Assembly (NCBI GenBank): GCA_934754515.1
Contig: CAKVIG010000001.1
Location: 222,605 to 286,604 of the forward strand
Direction: 5' to 3'
Source: an uncultured Candidatus Melainabacteria bacterium
GTDB taxonomy: Bacteria; Cyanobacteriota; Vampirovibrionia; Gastranaerophilales; Gastranaerophilaceae
DNA: 64,000 nucleotides
Each line of letters begins with the position of its first letter. The first letter of the stretch is position 1. The translations under genes were made by a program, and so were the position numbers. This document shows, piece by piece, positions 41,017 to 48,612 of the stretch. Under the pieces are notes generated by a model, which ran no database searches, was not told the DNA's origin, and saw only the letters and a program-made list of their open reading frames with translations.

Positions 41017-41862
41017 TTATCCTTTCACAGCTCCGTCATTTTCACCGGAAATAAAATATCTTTGCATTGCAAGGAAGAATATGATAATCGGAATTGTAGA
41101 AATTATAGAGCCTGCTGCAATAAAACGCCAGTTCGAAGAAAACATACCCTGTAAGTTATTGATTCCAACAGGCAATGTGTACATAGAATCTTTTGTGAGC
41201 ATAATACTTGGCCAAAGAAATTCACCCCAAGAACCAATAAAAGTGAAAACAGCAAGTACTGCGAGTGTTGGTTTAACCATCGGCAATACGACTTTTACAA
41301 ACATTTGAAACACATTACATCCGTCAACAATTGCAGCTTCTTCAACTTCTTTAGGGACTTTTAAAAAAGCTTGGCGCATTAAAAATATTCCGAATGCACT
41401 TACTGCAAACGGCATTACAAGGCCGATATAGCCCATTACATTGTTTACGCTATCTATCAAATGCAGTTTTAACGTTATTATGTAAACCGGCAACATAATT
41501 GCTTGAAACGGTATCATAATTGTTGCAAGTATAGAAAAGAAAACGAATTTTTTGCCTTTAAAGCTCATTCTTGCAAGCGGATAAGCCGCAAGTGATGAGA
41601 GAATTAAATTCAATAAAACTGTCAAAGCTGCAACAATAACACTGTTCCAAAAATAAGCCATGAAATCGACTTTACCCCAAACATCTACGTAGTTGGCGAA
41701 TGTGAAATCTGTTGGGATAAGTTTTGGCGGATATGCAAAAATATCTTCGCTTAAACCTTTTAATGACGTAGAAGTCAGCCAAATAAACGGGAATATTGAA
41801 AGCAAAGATGTCAATATTAAAATTGTATGAATCGTTAATTTTTGCGTAATCTTTTTAAACAT
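41017..41862 (-). CDS. Sugar ABC transporter permease (MalG type), second copy
   Basis: A 281-residue permease of the MalG/UgpE subfamily with six membrane helices. The EAA loop is EAAIVDGCNVFQMFVKVVLP. The start FKKITQKLTIHTILILTSLL and FPFIWLTSTSLKG are typical. The tail NDGAVKG matches the copy at 32034-32840. Start at 41862. No other transport gene is adjacent; the glycosyltransferase at 41920 lies upstream on the same strand, 57 bp away, so they may be co-transcribed, just as the MalF-type gene at 19582 pairs with a glycosyltransferase. Confidence 0.9.
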   Translation of the reverse strand: MFKKITQKLTIHTILILTSLLSIFPFIWLTSTSLKGLSEDIFAYPPKLIPTDFTFANYVDVWGKVDFMAYFWNSVIVAALTVLLNLILSSLAAYPLARMSFKGKKFVFFSILATIMIPFQAIMLPVYIITLKLHLIDSVNNVMGYIGLVMPFAVSAFGIFLMRQAFLKVPKEVEEAAIVDGCNVFQMFVKVVLPMVKPTLAVLAVFTFIGSWGEFLWPSIMLTKDSMYTLPVGINNLQGMFSSNWRFIAAGSIISTIPIIIFFLAMQRYFISGENDGAVKG

Positions 41863-41919
41863 TGTTTTTATTTTATAACATGTCCAAGAAAATGAAAAGG
41901 TCTGAGTAATTTAAAAAGT

Positions 41920-42855
41920 TTAATTCGCAACTTTTAGCATATATCTTGTGCAATCCTTAGAATTATGACTGATTTTTGCTATGTTATAACATTCGTCTAC
42001 AACTCGTTTATACGCGTCTTTATCTTCAAGATAGCTTTCTATCTTAAAAATCAAATCTGAAAAATCTTCATAAAAAGGTAAATGACCGTCAAATAAAGCC
42101 AATTCTTCTCTAAAATCACTTAACATCAAACGTTTGCAGGCAACTGTTTGAAATGTTCGATAATTTAACGAAGATATACCTTGAGAATTTATATTGAAAA
42201 CGATTTTTGCATTATTTATAGCTTTTGCCATGTCTTCTTCGTTATCAATAAATCCTTGATAGCAAAGAGTAATTAGTTCAGGGTATTTTGAACGCTTTTT
42301 AGCATCTTCATAATGTCTGTCAATTGCGTACCAAGCAATTTTCAAATCAGGTAGTTTCGTGATAAGTTCTTCAAAAAAGCTCAAGCGATAATCCGTATCA
42401 AGTCTGCCTGCGAACATTACGTCAAATTCAGGCTCAACATCCATATCTTTGTAGATGTCAAAATTTACAAAGTGAGGTAAATAGTTTATGTTTTTAAAAT
42501 TTTCGTATCCGGTTAGAACTTTATCCCAATAAAAAGTATAATTATCATCATTTTCTAAGTATGGAAGATATTTTTCCCACTCAGGACCTGAAGCTTTGCT
42601 TCTTATATCGTCTGAAAAGTAATTAAGAGAACGCCAAGGCAAATTATTATCAATTTTTATCTTAAGTCCTGAAAAATCATATCCGCTGATAAAATCATAG
42701 CTATCGTTCAAGTAATCGTTCAGATTTTTGTCGAATAATTCATCAAAAACTTTGACTTCACACCCGTTTTGTCTGAAACCATCAATAATACTGCTTGTAG
42801 TAAGTCTGCCACCAATACTTATCGGTAATATTGCTAAAATCTTCTTATTTTTCAT
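41920..42855 (-). CDS. CgeB-like glycosyltransferase
   Basis: A 311-residue GT-B-like protein. The C-terminal half has the CgeB/Glyco_trans_1_2 pattern: VMFAGRLDTDYRLSFFEEL, KIVFNINSQGISSLNYRTFQ, VACKRLMLSDFREELALF and FKIESYLEDKDAYKRVVDE. The N-terminal half begins KILAILPISIGGRLTTSSI. It probably moves a sugar to a surface glycan or protein. I use ATG 42855; an in-frame GTG six bases earlier is possible. It may share a transcript with the permease downstream. Confidence 0.85.
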   Translation of the reverse strand: MKNKKILAILPISIGGRLTTSSIIDGFRQNGCEVKVFDELFDKNLNDYLNDSYDFISGYDFSGLKIKIDNNLPWRSLNYFSDDIRSKASGPEWEKYLPYLENDDNYTFYWDKVLTGYENFKNINYLPHFVNFDIYKDMDVEPEFDVMFAGRLDTDYRLSFFEELITKLPDLKIAWYAIDRHYEDAKKRSKYPELITLCYQGFIDNEEDMAKAINNAKIVFNINSQGISSLNYRTFQTVACKRLMLSDFREELALFDGHLPFYEDFSDLIFKIESYLEDKDAYKRVVDECYNIAKISHNSKDCTRYMLKVAN

Positions 42856-42923
42856 ACACACTATATTCTAACATTTTTAACCAAGCTTTACAAGGTGATG
42901 TTAATTGAGTATACTTAAATTAT

Positions 42924-42999
42924 GCGCTTGTAGCTCAGTAGGATAGAGCGGAGGTTTCCTAAACCTTGTCTGCCGTGGGTTCGACTCCCTCCAGGCGCA
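42924..42999 (+). tRNA. tRNA-Arg (anticodon CCT)
   Basis: A 76-nt cloverleaf: acceptor GCGCTTG/CAGGCGC, D-arm GCTC/GAGC, anticodon arm GAGGT-TTCCTAA-ACCTT giving CCT (reads AGG), T-loop TTCGACT with stem GTGGG/CCCTC (one U-U mismatch), discriminator A. CCA is not encoded. The variable region is about 7 nt. Confidence 0.92.
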
Positions 43000-43145
43000 T
43001 TTTTTGTTTGTTGAGAAGTTAAATATCCGTCTCACGCGCCAAGCAAAGCTTGTCGGGTTCTTGCCTCTCACAAAACTTCACAAATCTAAATATAAACGCA
43101 AATTTATTTTTTGTTTTGTTTTAATATAAATAGAAGTGTGTGATT

Positions 43146-44843
43146 ATGGACATCAAAATTAATAACGCAATTAATTTTCAACGTCGCCTCAACCCAAAAG
43201 AAGAAGGTGAATATTCTGCTGTCTTAAATCAAGCTAAAGCGAAAATCGGTAACACAGGTAAATCAATTCTTATTGTTCCAACATCATCACTTCCGCAAGA
43301 AGCACAAAATAACACGGGTGTAGGTACGCTTAATCAGACAGAGAGTGCGAAATTTTTTGATTTTGCGAAAAAATATTGGGGAATTAATGAAATCCAAATC
43401 CAACCTGTGGGACAATATCATGCTTGGCAAGGACAATATCCGATTTATTCGGGAACATCAATGGATTTGGGCAATCACATGATTGACATAAAATCACATT
43501 GCACAGAAGAAGAGTTTAAAGAAATCGTTAAATCAAATGGCGGTAAAACTAGTGTAAATTACCCAAATATTGTTGAAGCTTTTTCGAAGCAAGAAGAAAT
43601 TTTACATAAAGTTTACGAAAGAGAAAAAAATAATCCCGAATTTACCATTTTTAAAACTCAAAATGCTGAAAGGCTTGAACCTAAAGCATTATATAGAGCA
43701 TTAAGAGAAATTAACCACACACACGATTACAAAAAATGGAACGATACTGACAAAAATCTATATTCATTACCGCAAGCAGAGCGCGAAAAAAGAATTGCAG
43801 AAATCTACAAATTAAAAAACAAAGAAATTGATTTTTATAAATTTAAACAATTTTTAGCTGAAAATGATTTAAAAAAAGCAAAAGATATGCTCAATCAAAA
43901 AGGATTAAAACTCAATGGGGATATGATTTGCGGGTTATCTTATGATGAAATTTGGTCGCATCCGAAAGCATTTTTAGAAGGTAAAACAATCAAATGGGAT
44001 TTGCCTGCACTTGATTTAGATTCAAAAGAAGCTGAAAAACTTATAAGAGAAAAAATTAATATCTACGCAAAACGCTTTGACGGATTGAGAATTGACGCTT
44101 CTTGGATTTATGTTCAACCGTTTAATAAAGATTATGGTGACAAAATTTTGAATATTATTGATGATGAAGTAAAAAAAGTCAAAGGCAAAGATTTTGACTT
44201 GCATAATATTATGCATGAATTTGTTGCGTCAGCAGATGATTTCAATATTTATGACGGGGAAAAATTAAGACCTTACATTGATAACAGAGTCAAAATTTAT
44301 ACTTCTGATTGGCTTGCTGATGATTGGGGAACAAATAAAAGTTTTATCGAACGCGGTTGGAAGCCTGAAAACTTTATCATTGGTGCAACAAACCATGATT
44401 CAAAATCTATAAAATATAACGAAAATCAGGCAAAAACGCTCAGCAAAATTCTAGGTATTCCATTTGAAAAATTACAAGATGAAAAAGAATTTGTTAAAGC
44501 AAAATTTGCCGAACCTATGATGGCTTACAATAATATGCTTTATTTTCGCGATGCTTTAGCAAATGATGGTGACAAAATTTCCGAAAATTTTGAAGAAAAA
44601 TATTTTAAAAATTTAGAAAACGGTAAAGGTTTTAATCCAATGGATGCTTTAGAAAAAGCCTTTAAAGCGAAAGGCTTGGATAAAGACGAGCCTGAATTAT
44701 TTAACAAAATTGTTAAATATAGAAAAATTTTAGAAAGTAAAAAAGGTACGCATAAAAAAATTGCTTTGTTTGCAGTCGGTTTGGGTGTTCTGCTTAGCGC
44801 AGGAATTGTAATACTAAATAAAACTTATAAATCAAAAGGGTAA
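43146..44843 (+). CDS. GH77-like glucanotransferase with N-terminal NFQ box and C-terminal membrane anchor
   Basis: A 565-residue protein. It resembles 4-alpha-glucanotransferase (MalQ): VPTSSLPQEAQNNTGVGTL, YWGINEIQIQPVGQ, FDGLRIDASWIYVQP (the nucleophile Asp region) and FIIGATNHDSKSI (the third acidic/His region). The match is partial, and the linker from 160 to 270 is divergent, so activity on glycogen-type glucans is likely but unproven. It begins MDIKINNAINFQRRL, like the tagged proteins. The end has a membrane segment (IALFAVGLGVLLSAGIVIL), which ordinary MalQ lacks. I use ATG 43146 (GTG at 43140 also in frame). Confidence 0.72.
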   Translation: MDIKINNAINFQRRLNPKEEGEYSAVLNQAKAKIGNTGKSILIVPTSSLPQEAQNNTGVGTLNQTESAKFFDFAKKYWGINEIQIQPVGQYHAWQGQYPIYSGTSMDLGNHMIDIKSHCTEEEFKEIVKSNGGKTSVNYPNIVEAFSKQEEILHKVYEREKNNPEFTIFKTQNAERLEPKALYRALREINHTHDYKKWNDTDKNLYSLPQAEREKRIAEIYKLKNKEIDFYKFKQFLAENDLKKAKDMLNQKGLKLNGDMICGLSYDEIWSHPKAFLEGKTIKWDLPALDLDSKEAEKLIREKINIYAKRFDGLRIDASWIYVQPFNKDYGDKILNIIDDEVKKVKGKDFDLHNIMHEFVASADDFNIYDGEKLRPYIDNRVKIYTSDWLADDWGTNKSFIERGWKPENFIIGATNHDSKSIKYNENQAKTLSKILGIPFEKLQDEKEFVKAKFAEPMMAYNNMLYFRDALANDGDKISENFEEKYFKNLENGKGFNPMDALEKAFKAKGLDKDEPELFNKIVKYRKILESKKGTHKKIALFAVGLGVLLSAGIVILNKTYKSKG

Positions 44844-44872
44844 AGTTATAAAACTTCACCCTTTTGATTTTT
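44829..44872. terminator. Bidirectional terminator between the GH77-like gene and nrdD
   Basis: AAATCAAAAGGGT pairs with ACCCTTTTGATTT (13 bp); the left arm overlaps the stop codon of the rightward gene and T-runs occur on both sides. Confidence 0.78.
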
Positions 44873-44889
44873 AATATTTTTAGTGTTTA

Positions 44890-47160
44890 TTACATACTTA
44901 CTCTATCTTTGATTTCTTCCATCTTATGGTCAGCCAATCTTGAATCACCTTTAACTCTTGAATAAGCCAAATAACCGTTCATTCTTTCAATCTTAGTCAA
45001 ATTTTTAGAACCGCATTTTGGACAAACATCCATGTTCAATTCTTGGTGACCGCAATCATCGCAATAAGATAGTGACAAGTTTACACCTTCGTAGAAACCT
45101 TTATCCATTGCTCTATTAATAAGAGTTTCAACTGCGCCTGTATTATAATCAATAGGATATTTTACGTATTGAATTTTACCGCCGTTGAATAAATCCCAGA
45201 ATCTGCCTTCCAAATCTTGTTTTTCGATTGGGCTGATTTGTTCTGAAACGTGGCAGTGGAAAGAGTTTGAAATATATGGTTTATCAGAAACGTGTTCTAC
45301 AATACCATATTTCTTTCTGAATTGTTTGATTTGAAGTCCGCACAAGTTTTCAGCAGGAGTTCCATAAATCGCATAAAGAATTCCGTCTTTTTCCTTGTAT
45401 TCGTTAATCTTGTTATTGATATATTTCATAACTTCAAGAGCAAACTCGCCATCTTCAACAAGTGATTTACCATTATGAATTTCTTGCAATTCATTCAAAG
45501 CTGTGATACCGAATGAAGCTGTTGAAGATTTCAAAACAGGTCTAATCTTGTCGTGGATACCTAAGTGACCGCCCAAGAAACCGCCTTCGCAGAATGCTAG
45601 AGGGTTTACAGAAGCTTTCATTTCACCAAGATAGTTATAGGTTCTGATATGAAGTTGTCTGATTAATTCCATATAGTAATCAAGAACTTGATAGAAATCT
45701 TTGCTTTCTTTTTTAGCTTTAGCGTAAATCATAGGTAAGTGTAAACTTATTGCACCAATATTAAATCTACCTACAAATACAGGAGAATCATTTTCATCAG
45801 CGGCGTGCATTCCGCCTCTTTCAAACCAAGGTGACAAGAAAGCCCTGCAACCCATTGGAGAAACTACTTTTCCGTATTTTTTGTACATAGAAGCTACATA
45901 ACCTTCACCTGATAATGACAACCAGTCAGGGTACATAGTCTTTTTAGAACATTCAACACCTGCTTTAAACAAGTCATAGTTAACTTTGCCTTCACCATGA
46001 AGATTTTTGTCGAATAAGAAAACGATTTTAGGGAATAATACAGGTTTTTTGTTACCTTTTTTACCCTGTCCACCCATTCTGATTTTAAGCATTGCAAGAG
46101 TTGCCATTTTTTCGTATTCACCTGTTCCTAAACCTGTTGAAACAGTGATGAACGGATAATCACCTCTTGAAGATGCTACTGTGTTGAATTTGTATTCCCA
46201 ACCTTGGAAACCTTGCTCAAAATCTTTTTGTAAATCAGCTAAAGCTGCTTCTCTTGCTTTTTCAAACGACAAGCCTAAGCATAAATACTTGTCATATTGT
46301 CTTTGATAAGTTTTTTCAGCGTAAGGTGCTAAAATTTTATCAACTTCAGGTACTGTGAAACCACCGTATTGTTGGCTTGCTGCAGCCATTACAATATCTC
46401 CGATTACGTCAAACGCTACATCAAGTGATTTTGGTTCGTTGTACCACAAGTTACCCATTTCAAATCCGTCTTTAAGAACTGAAGCTACATCAAATAAGCA
46501 GCAGTTCATAGTGTCACGTCTTGCAGACATATCGTGAATGTAAATATAACCATCTCTGATTGCTTGCAATTCGTCTACTGTTAAGAAGAATTTTTTGTAT
46601 AATTCTTTATTTAATTCGTTGAAAATCAAAGAACGTTTAGTAGAAACCAAAGTTGAATCGGCATTGGCATTTTCTTTGTCGCCAATGTACATAATTCTTT
46701 GAGATTCTTGGTAAACTTTGTCTAGCATGTGTACAAAATCCTGCTTGTAGTTTCTGTAGTTACGGTAGCTTTGTGCTACTTTCGGACTAATGTGTTCTAA
46801 TGCTCCTTCAACAAGGTTGTGCATATCAGCGATTGTAACTTCTTGTTTGTTCATTCTAACAATATTTTCATCTACAAAATCGCATATTTCTTTTAATTCC
46901 ACATCCGTAAACTCTACTAACATTCTTGTAGCAGATTTTTTTACGGCATTAATAATTTTGTTGTTATCAAATTCTTCTTTTGTACCATCTTTTTTAACAA
47001 CATAAATGCAATTTAATTTTAAAGGTTTAATTTGCGCAGTCTTTGGCTCAATAATTTTTGACATAGGTGAAATTGTAGAGCCTTTAATTACGTCGGTTGC
47101 TACTTTTGTTGGTGAGGTAAATTCTACAATATTTCTTTCCTTATTTAAACTATTCTGCAT
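44890..47160 (-). CDS. nrdD: Anaerobic (class III) ribonucleoside-triphosphate reductase
   Basis: NrdD makes deoxynucleotides in the absence of oxygen using a glycyl radical. This 756-residue protein has an ATP-cone near 55-145 (VVKKDGTKEEFDNNKIINAV), the core with SYRNYRNYKQDF and the Cys in MNCCLFDV, the zinc site CDDCGH...CPKCGS, and the glycyl region MNGYLAYSRVKG at the C-terminus. Length and motif order are normal. The activase NrdG is not in this window. The upstream 320 bp (47161-47483) contain a perfect AAGAGAAT/ATTCTCTT hairpin in the leader, which could be regulatory; I see no clear NrdR boxes. Confidence 0.95.
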   Translation of the reverse strand: MQNSLNKERNIVEFTSPTKVATDVIKGSTISPMSKIIEPKTAQIKPLKLNCIYVVKKDGTKEEFDNNKIINAVKKSATRMLVEFTDVELKEICDFVDENIVRMNKQEVTIADMHNLVEGALEHISPKVAQSYRNYRNYKQDFVHMLDKVYQESQRIMYIGDKENANADSTLVSTKRSLIFNELNKELYKKFFLTVDELQAIRDGYIYIHDMSARRDTMNCCLFDVASVLKDGFEMGNLWYNEPKSLDVAFDVIGDIVMAAASQQYGGFTVPEVDKILAPYAEKTYQRQYDKYLCLGLSFEKAREAALADLQKDFEQGFQGWEYKFNTVASSRGDYPFITVSTGLGTGEYEKMATLAMLKIRMGGQGKKGNKKPVLFPKIVFLFDKNLHGEGKVNYDLFKAGVECSKKTMYPDWLSLSGEGYVASMYKKYGKVVSPMGCRAFLSPWFERGGMHAADENDSPVFVGRFNIGAISLHLPMIYAKAKKESKDFYQVLDYYMELIRQLHIRTYNYLGEMKASVNPLAFCEGGFLGGHLGIHDKIRPVLKSSTASFGITALNELQEIHNGKSLVEDGEFALEVMKYINNKINEYKEKDGILYAIYGTPAENLCGLQIKQFRKKYGIVEHVSDKPYISNSFHCHVSEQISPIEKQDLEGRFWDLFNGGKIQYVKYPIDYNTGAVETLINRAMDKGFYEGVNLSLSYCDDCGHQELNMDVCPKCGSKNLTKIERMNGYLAYSRVKGDSRLADHKMEEIKDRVSM

Positions 47161-47483
47161 GTCCTTAAAAACCTCCTAATCTAAGTAAAGGTGAGCTATC
47201 TATTAAATTCAGCTTCCTTATAATAAGAGAATAACATTCTCTTCCCCAAATCTAATCCTATGTTTATATGATAATTCAAACATTAATTCTAATCAAGAAA
47301 TTTACAAAACATCACAATCCCCAAAGCTCAATAAAATTAGGGTTTTTACATTTCTCAATATTGTAAAATTTTGTTAAAATTTTCGCATGAAAAATGTTGT
47401 AAAAACGATTGACAAATTCCATAAATATCATTGATTGTAAAACAGACACTTTAAGAATAAAAACAATCACCCATGCTTTGTTC
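47161..47483. other. Divergent spacer between nrdD and the sigma factor gene
   Basis: AT-rich, no gene seen. AAGAGAAT-AAC-ATTCTCTT at 47225-47243 forms an 8-bp hairpin in the nrdD leader. Confidence 0.5.
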
Positions 47484-47537
47484 AATGGAAAATTGAAAGT
47501 GGAAAATGGAAAATTGTTTTATTCGCTTTGCTCATAT
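47484..47537. repeat. GGAAAATTGAAAGT repeat before the sigma factor gene
   Basis: AATGGAAAATTGAAAGTGGA, then AAATGGAAAATTG and TTCGCTTTGCTCATA: the same composite as at 35443 and 38714. It separates the sigma gene from any promoter upstream. Confidence 0.68.
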
Positions 47538-47610
47538 ATATATTTATAAAATGGAACTTTTTTTCTTATCTATCGTCTTAACAAATAGAATGGCGAGAGG
47601 AGATGTGAAG

Positions 47611-48534
47611 ATGAGTAGAGCATTGAGTAATTTAGAATTTATTTATACAACTGAAAATGAAACCGAAGCCCCAAAAACTTTTAGTTCAATTGTTAACAAT
47701 GATGATATTTTGCAAATGTATCTAAAAGAAATTGGTAAAAAGAAAATGTTAACGAAAGCGGAAGAGGTTGAACTGGGGCGAAAAATTCAGGAAGGAACTC
47801 CGCGTGAAAGAGAGCAGGCTAAAAAAGAACTTGTTCAAGCGAATTTAAGATTAGTTGTAAGTATTGCTAAAAAATACATAGGTCAGGGTGTTTTATTTAT
47901 GGATTTGGTTCAAGAAGGTTCGCTGGGCTTAATTAAAGCCGCAGAAAAATTTGATTATAAAAAGAATTTTAAGTTTTCGACTTATGCAACTTGGTGGATT
48001 AAACAAACTATTATTAGAGCGATTTCAAACCATTCAAGAACAATTAGGATTCCTGTTCACATGCTGGAAAAAATCAGAAAATATAAGCGAGCGTGTTATT
48101 TGGTATCTGTGAATAGCGATATGGAATGTGATGTAGAAACTATTGCAAAGTTATCAGGCTTGGATGCTAAAAAAATTAATGAAGTGAAAAGTGCATTAAA
48201 GAGAGAACCTGTAAGCCTTGATACTTATGTGACAGATGATTTATGTATTCAGGATTATGTTGAAGATACGTCCTATTCTTCGCCGGAAAATAACGCTCAA
48301 AAATTATTACAGCAAAAAGATATTGTGCGGTTACTTAAAGCTCTTGATAAAAGAGAGGAAGAGATTATCAAAAAGCGTTTTGGAATTGATAATGATGAGC
48401 CAAGGACTTTAGAACAGATTGGAAAAACTTTGGGATTTTCTAAAGAGCGTATTAGACAATTAGAAAATATTGCAATACAAAAATTGAGGAAAGTTGAGCA
48501 AGTGGAGAATTTAAAAACATATTTAGAAAGTTAA
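47611..48534 (+). CDS. RNA polymerase sigma factor, RpoD-like (group 1/2)
   Basis: A 307-residue sigma-70 protein without region 1.1. Region 1.2 reads DDILQMYLKEIGKKKMLTKA; region 2 reads ANLRLVVSIAKKYIGQG, MDLVQEGSLGLIKAAEKFDY and FKFSTYATWWIKQTIIRAI; region 3 begins RTIRIPVHMLEKI; region 4.2 reads RTLEQIGKTLGFSKERIRQL. I start at ATG 47611, behind GAGGAGATG; a longer frame to 47506 runs into a repeat. The small N-terminus suggests a group 2 sigma (alternative housekeeping-type), as is common in Cyanobacteria; a principal factor is not excluded. Confidence 0.9.
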   Translation: MSRALSNLEFIYTTENETEAPKTFSSIVNNDDILQMYLKEIGKKKMLTKAEEVELGRKIQEGTPREREQAKKELVQANLRLVVSIAKKYIGQGVLFMDLVQEGSLGLIKAAEKFDYKKNFKFSTYATWWIKQTIIRAISNHSRTIRIPVHMLEKIRKYKRACYLVSVNSDMECDVETIAKLSGLDAKKINEVKSALKREPVSLDTYVTDDLCIQDYVEDTSYSSPENNAQKLLQQKDIVRLLKALDKREEEIIKKRFGIDNDEPRTLEQIGKTLGFSKERIRQLENIAIQKLRKVEQVENLKTYLES

Positions 48535-48559
48535 AAACGGTATTAAAATTGTTGTTATG

Positions 48560-48585
48560 AAGGTGCGTCAAAGTAACGCACCTTT
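48560..48585 (+). terminator. Terminator after the sigma factor gene
   Basis: AAGGTGCGT-CAAAGTA-ACGCACCTT: 9-bp stem, 7-nt loop; the T-run is short. Confidence 0.75.
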
Positions 48586-48596
48586 AAAAAAATTTA

Positions 48597-48605
48597 TGCT
48601 ATAAT
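48597..48605 (+). promoter_or_regulatory. Extended -10 promoter for a leaderless mRNA
   Basis: TGCTATAAT places the start of transcription at about 48612, one base before the ATG at 48613; no ribosome site precedes that ATG. Confidence 0.55.
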
Positions 48606-48612
48606 TTTGATT

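Noticed and set aside
47161..47483. NrdR boxes upstream of nrdD
   Set aside because: No pair of sequences close to ACACwATATxTwGTGT was found by eye.
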